A stretch of 64,000 nt of DNA from Rs1 sp000416275. GTDB lineage: Bacteria; Pseudomonadota; Gammaproteobacteria; Pseudomonadales; Balneatricaceae. The notes beneath the pieces are model-generated. The model did not search any database, was not told the DNA's origin, and was given only the letters and a program-made list of their open reading frames with translations. This document shows positions 60,355 to 64,000 of the stretch, in pieces; within the stretch, counting starts at the first letter, position 1; every line of letters begins with the position of its first letter. A program made the position numbers and the translations under genes. The stretch lies in contig OZ251574.1 of assembly GCA_965243635.1 (NCBI GenBank), forward strand, positions 4,092,001 through 4,156,000. Direction: 5' to 3'.

Positions 60355-61581
60355 CTAACTCACAGCTTGTTTACAAATTTGATTACGTCCTTGCCCTTTC
60401 GCTTTATACAGCGCTATATCAGCCGCTTTTAACGGGTTAGTATTAGTACGGGCAACCGCTAATCCGCCGCTAATAGTCACCGACACTAGCTCACCACTGC
60501 CGCCTTTACCGCGTAAGCCACGTCCCTTTTTATTATTTTTACTGCGTTTTTTACTGCGCACTTTCAAGCTAGCCTGCTCCACTTGCACTCTAACTTGCTC
60601 TAGTGCATCCGCTGCTACATCTACGTCGGTGGTCGGGAAAAGAACACAGAACTCCTCTCCGCCATAGCGGTAGGCTGTGCCACCTTTTACCTGACGAATT
60701 TTTTGTGCGACCATGCGCAGTACTTGATCACCGACATCATGACCATAAGTATCATTAAATTTCTTGAAAAAATCGATATCTAACATTGCCGCTGTATAGT
60801 TTTTACCTAGCTTAACCATGCGCTCATTAAGCGCTCTTCGTCCTGGAAGCCCCGTTAGTTCATCCATATAAGCCATACTCAATGTACGCTTAAATAATGC
60901 CATCACTAACAACAATTGATTCAAAGAAACCAGTAAACTTAATTGTATTTCATCGACCGGAGGCATTACTAACAGCCACCCAGAGAACACCAACGAAACC
61001 AACAGGTAGGCATCTATCAATAAGGTCTGGACGAAAAGCTTAATCAGTAAATATAGAAAACATCCGCTAAAAACCGCCAGTGCTGGAATTGAAAGATTAA
61101 ACCTTTGAATTGACACATGCGGCCAGCTAATCAGCTGATGCAGCTCATTGGCTTGAAACACATAGGCAACTGCCAATAAACCAGGCTGACAAAAGATAAA
61201 TACAATTCTAAACAAGCCGGTAATACTGTAAGTTCCACGCTCTTTATAGAATGCTATCAGCAACATATTTACCGACATAACCACTATCGCTAGCTGAGTG
61301 TAGTGTGGATTGGCGAAATCTAGCTTTAGAAAAGTCCAAACAGCAAGGCTTACTAATCCGGCAAACAAGATGCGACTAAAATTAAAGAAACCGACCACTA
61401 AAAAAAGAAAGCCGCTAATAGCCAGTGGCAACCAGGGAATAAAATAATTCCACTCTTGAGGTATCATGCTAGAAAAAGGAAGAAAATATATAGCCGCGGC
61501 AATGAAAGCGAGAGGTAAAAACAATAAATTAAAGGGTCTCATAAAATCAGACACAGGCTTTCCTTTTATAATATTTAACAC
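60355..61581 (-). CDS. Membrane-bound diguanylate cyclase (GGDEF)
   Basis: Up to 408 residues. Residues 15-235 contain about seven or eight hydrophobic segments (FNLLFLPLAFIAAAIYFLPF, ISGFLFLVVGFFNFSRILFA, IVVMSVNMLLIAFYK, LFLYLLIKLFVQTLL), with no known sensor domain recognised. The GGDEF domain starts DELTGLPGRRALNERMVKLG, has MLDIDFFKKFNDTYGHDVGD and the active-site GGEEF in AYRYGGEEFCVLFP. The RxxD inhibitory site five residues before GGEEF is absent. A basic insert (KVRSKKRSKNNKKGRGLRGK) interrupts the domain. The start is the GTG at 61581, or more likely the GTG at 61554 (AAAGGAAA upstream). Confidence 0.9.
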   Translation of the reverse strand: MLNIIKGKPVSDFMRPFNLLFLPLAFIAAAIYFLPFSSMIPQEWNYFIPWLPLAISGFLFLVVGFFNFSRILFAGLVSLAVWTFLKLDFANPHYTQLAIVVMSVNMLLIAFYKERGTYSITGLFRIVFIFCQPGLLAVAYVFQANELHQLISWPHVSIQRFNLSIPALAVFSGCFLYLLIKLFVQTLLIDAYLLVSLVFSGWLLVMPPVDEIQLSLLVSLNQLLLVMALFKRTLSMAYMDELTGLPGRRALNERMVKLGKNYTAAMLDIDFFKKFNDTYGHDVGDQVLRMVAQKIRQVKGGTAYRYGGEEFCVLFPTTDVDVAADALEQVRVQVEQASLKVRSKKRSKNNKKGRGLRGKGGSGELVSVTISGGLAVARTNTNPLKAADIALYKAKGQGRNQICKQAVS

Positions 61582-61664
61582 GGTAGTGTTTGAGGGGATA
61601 TTAGTTCAATTTTTGGGCGCAGTCATTCTATGTAATTGATGCTTAAGTGGCTAGCAAAATCAGA

Positions 61665-62678
61665 CTAAAATTTGGATTTATCTCTTGCTTGCCACATCTG
61701 ATTGGCTTTTTCCAAGCCGCTTGACTGATCGCCACAAACTCCCAACAAAACTAAGGTTGCAGCCAAAGTGCTAATCACCGCCCCTCGGCCATAAATATGC
61801 TCTATATCACCTCGCCAGAGTTGAAGCAGTTTTTCGACCTCAAGTTCACTATCTTTAACTTCGCGCTGAGCGTAGATCCTCGGCCATAGCTGCTCTGACA
61901 GCTGCTTGTTCTTAATCCAGCGGATTTCACAATCTGCATCTGGTCGCATTTCAGCCTCACCACCATCACCGCGAATTGTCAGGCTATTTTGCACCCCTAA
62001 AATAGCACTGGTTTTTTGATGCATAGGCGCGTAAGCGGGGTGAAAAACGCCATCTACACAGTTATTAGCCTGTAGTGGATTCAACATCCTACACAGTGTA
62101 TGGACTGGGGAGCGCAAACCAAAGATCGAGCGCATATCAATAATTTCAGCCACTTTGGGGGCGAGACTGTCTATTCCCATAAACGCAAAATTATCTGCAC
62201 TTAACTGCTCTGACACTTGCTGCCAGCTAGTACAGCTCGCTATCGAAAATAGCGACAATACATCCTGCGTATAGATCCGCCCAGCAGTATGACCACGAGC
62301 ACCGTGCATTAAGATCCTATGACCGTTCTCACTCAACAGTAAAGCGGTTAATAAAAACCACGGCAGCTGACGCTTTTTACCCGCATAAGTCGACCAATCC
62401 AGCGCAACTGTTAGATTTTCAGGTGCCGGATTGCGCGACCTAACGGCTGTTATAAAGCCGGCCAACTCCTCGGGTGATTCCTCTTTAACTCTGAGCAACA
62501 TCATAAAAGCTCCAAGTTGCTCGGCTCGAACATCGCCATCCAAAATCATGCCCATTGCATGCTCTGCCTCTGCTTGATTTAAAGACCTAGGGCCTTTTTT
62601 TCCTTTTCCTAAAATTCGCACATATTTTGCAAAGGGATGTTCTTGCACACGATCACCTATCTGTTTAATTTTCTGCAA
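61665..62678 (-). CDS. ybiB: TrpD2/YbiB-family phosphoribosyltransferase-like protein
   Basis: A 337-residue protein of the anthranilate-phosphoribosyltransferase fold. It starts with LNQAEAEHAMGMILDGDVRA and EQLGAFMMLLRVKEESPEEL as in TrpD N-termini, followed by MHGARGHTAGRIYTQDV (glycine-rich PRPP-type loop, altered), IDMRSIFGLRSPVHTLCRML, LNPLQANNCVDGVFHPAYAP and IRGDGGEAEMRPDADCEIRW. YbiB-type proteins lack anthranilate activity and bind DNA in E. coli. It begins at a TTG with a weak AGAG; a later start is possible. Confidence 0.87.
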   Translation of the reverse strand: MQKIKQIGDRVQEHPFAKYVRILGKGKKGPRSLNQAEAEHAMGMILDGDVRAEQLGAFMMLLRVKEESPEELAGFITAVRSRNPAPENLTVALDWSTYAGKKRQLPWFLLTALLLSENGHRILMHGARGHTAGRIYTQDVLSLFSIASCTSWQQVSEQLSADNFAFMGIDSLAPKVAEIIDMRSIFGLRSPVHTLCRMLNPLQANNCVDGVFHPAYAPMHQKTSAILGVQNSLTIRGDGGEAEMRPDADCEIRWIKNKQLSEQLWPRIYAQREVKDSELEVEKLLQLWRGDIEHIYGRGAVISTLAATLVLLGVCGDQSSGLEKANQMWQARDKSKF

Positions 62679-62896
62679 CTCTCTGTTAAATTACTGTAGC
62701 TATCATAAGCCGCGCGCAAAAGAAGTCCATCAATTATTCAGAGCTGTATAAAGGGCTGCTATAGAGAGGCTATCATAGACCTGAATAGCCCTGAGACCTT
62801 TAAATTCCTGTGCTGGGCAGCCAACAAACGATATAATGCGCTCAACCTGACATAGATCAGCAATATTTGACAAGTTTTCAACCACAGGCAAATTCA

Positions 62897-64000
62897 ATGT
62901 CGAGCAATAAAATTCATTTTGGTCGCCCCAAAAAACACAAACAAAAACTCTCAGAACTGACACTGACCATCGACAACCTCAGTTTGGAAGGTCGAGGCGT
63001 CTCCAGGCAAACAGCCACGGAACAAGGACAAAAAACAATTTTTGTCGATGGCGCAATTCCCGGAGAAATCGTCCGCGTAAAAATCAGCCAGCAACACAAG
63101 AATTATGATGAGGCAAAGCTGATATCTATTGAGCAAGCTTCAGTGCACAGAGTCGATGCGAACTGCGAGCACTACAATCATTGCGGTGGTTGCCAGTTAC
63201 AGCATATTGCAACACCAGCACAATTGGATTTTAAACAGCAAGCGGTTTTATCTTTACTAGCAAGAAGCGCTAAAGTAACACCACTGTCTATCCAAGAGCC
63301 GATCAGATCTGCGCCCTACCACTATCGTCGCACCGCTCGCATCGGCGTTAATAGGCTCAGTCAAAGCAATAATATAATTGTTGGATTTCGCCGCAAGAGC
63401 AGCAGTAAGTTACTGCAAGTGACAAAATGTAACATTTTACCGGAAAACTTAAGCGGGCTGTTTGATCAATTACGTCAAACCTTGCAGCAGATAAGCAATG
63501 CTAAAGCGATCACCCACATTGAATACCAGCAAGGTGATCAGAGCGGCGCCCTGACCTTTCGCTGTAAAGAGCCTTTAAGCAAGCAGGCTCGTAAGCTTCT
63601 GGCAACTATGCTGACAGAGCTTGGCCTACAAGGCTTCTTAAAGTTTGATTCTGCGACCGAGCCACTGCACACTAATGCCGAGAGCCTGAGTTATTTCGTA
63701 AACCAGGTAGAGCTGCGCTTTAACTCTGGGGATTTTTTACAAGTCAATTCTCAAGTAAACAAGCAGATGATTAACCGAGCTATTGAGTGGCTGGCTCTCA
63801 CCGAAAAAGATCATGTCTTGGACTTATTTTCCGGTTTAGGTAATTTCTCCCTACCGATCGCCAAACATGTTGCAACGGTGACCGGAGTTGAGGGCAGCGA
63901 GTCGATGGTACAGCGAGCTTCTGAAAATGCCCTCTATAATAAAATAGAAAATAGTCAATTTTTCAGTGCTGATTTAACCCAGCCGGTAATCCACCATCCC
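62897..64000 (+). CDS. rlmD: 23S rRNA (uracil-1939-C5)-methyltransferase, 5' part (runs off the window)
   Basis: 368 codons are visible from the ATG at 62897 to the right edge; the catalytic Cys motif lies beyond. An N-terminal TRAM domain (LTIDNLSLEGRGVSRQTATE, then IFVDGAIPGEIVRVKISQQH) is followed by the Fe-S cluster motif in CEHYNHCGGCQLQH (C-x5-C-x2-C, fourth Cys in VTKCNI), and the SAM-binding VLDLFSGLGNFSLPIAKHVA. Family: TrmA/RumA. It is divergent from ybiB. Confidence 0.93.
   Translation, partial: MSSNKIHFGRPKKHKQKLSELTLTIDNLSLEGRGVSRQTATEQGQKTIFVDGAIPGEIVRVKISQQHKNYDEAKLISIEQASVHRVDANCEHYNHCGGCQLQHIATPAQLDFKQQAVLSLLARSAKVTPLSIQEPIRSAPYHYRRTARIGVNRLSQSNNIIVGFRRKSSSKLLQVTKCNILPENLSGLFDQLRQTLQQISNAKAITHIEYQQGDQSGALTFRCKEPLSKQARKLLATMLTELGLQGFLKFDSATEPLHTNAESLSYFVNQVELRFNSGDFLQVNSQVNKQMINRAIEWLALTEKDHVLDLFSGLGNFSLPIAKHVATVTGVEGSESMVQRASENALYNKIENSQFFSADLTQPVIHHP

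Overview
The window looks like a chromosomal segment of a free-living, probably marine gammaproteobacterium close to the Pseudomonadales/Cellvibrionales/Oceanospirillales range. The evidence is the Pseudomonas-type arginine succinyltransferase operon (aruC, aruF, aruG, aruD, aruB) beside an AraC-type argR, together with Syd, GlpG, YgiQ, RlmD, DUF1315/DUF2797 next to pepN, and a CsrB-like RNA. Base composition is mid-range, with AT-rich patches. The species cannot be named from sequence alone.

Region 1 (1-20 kb) is accessory and full of mobile elements. It opens with the tail of nagA and an OsmC gene broken at its catalytic-cysteine motif. A GNAT gene follows that was hit twice, by a YREK transposase IS and by an IS1380-family IS; removing both elements and their duplications restores a clean 186-residue frame. 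Then come several miniature inverted-repeat elements, an aspartic protease, a TetR/hydrolase pair, a second GNAT, an HxlR regulator divergent from an aldehyde dehydrogenase, and a 2OG-Fe(II) oxygenase. Next is a nest: an IS3 element inside an IS66 element inside a miniature element. An AT-rich two-gene cassette of unknown function (16.5-17.7 kb) is bracketed by a miniature element and the IS4-family IS that shares its ends.

Region 2 (20-46 kb) is mostly core: dusA and tal, a striking 7/8-bp minisatellite, argR divergent from the arginine succinyltransferase operon (23.8-32.2 kb), pepN with DUF2797 and DUF1315, glpG, a phosphoesterase and nadK. In the operon the usual desuccinylase gene (astE) is absent and an M20 metallohydrolase sits in its place. 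Miniature elements lie in the argR-astC promoter gap and between astD and astB. An IS110 element sits in the end of another miniature element, next to a 474-bp tandem duplication that carries a second, truncated 3' end of a PLP-enzyme gene.

Region 3 (46-48 kb) is a tRNA block with four tRNA-Val(UAC)/tRNA-Asp(GUC) pairs on the minus strand and about eight degenerate tRNA-Asp-derived units of period 91-92 bp.

Region 4 (48-64 kb) is core: syd, a 3-methyladenine glycosylase, alaA, ygiQ, modABC, ruvC, alr, ridA, lrp, a CsrB-like regulatory RNA with about 15 GGA motifs (unannotated by coding analysis), a diguanylate cyclase, a TrpD2/YbiB protein and the start of rlmD, which runs off the right edge.

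Most notable: the CsrB-like RNA, the tRNA-Asp-derived repeat array, the unknown two-gene cassette, the M20 enzyme in the arginine operon, and the repeated design in which unrelated ISs carry a hairpin directly over the transposase start.
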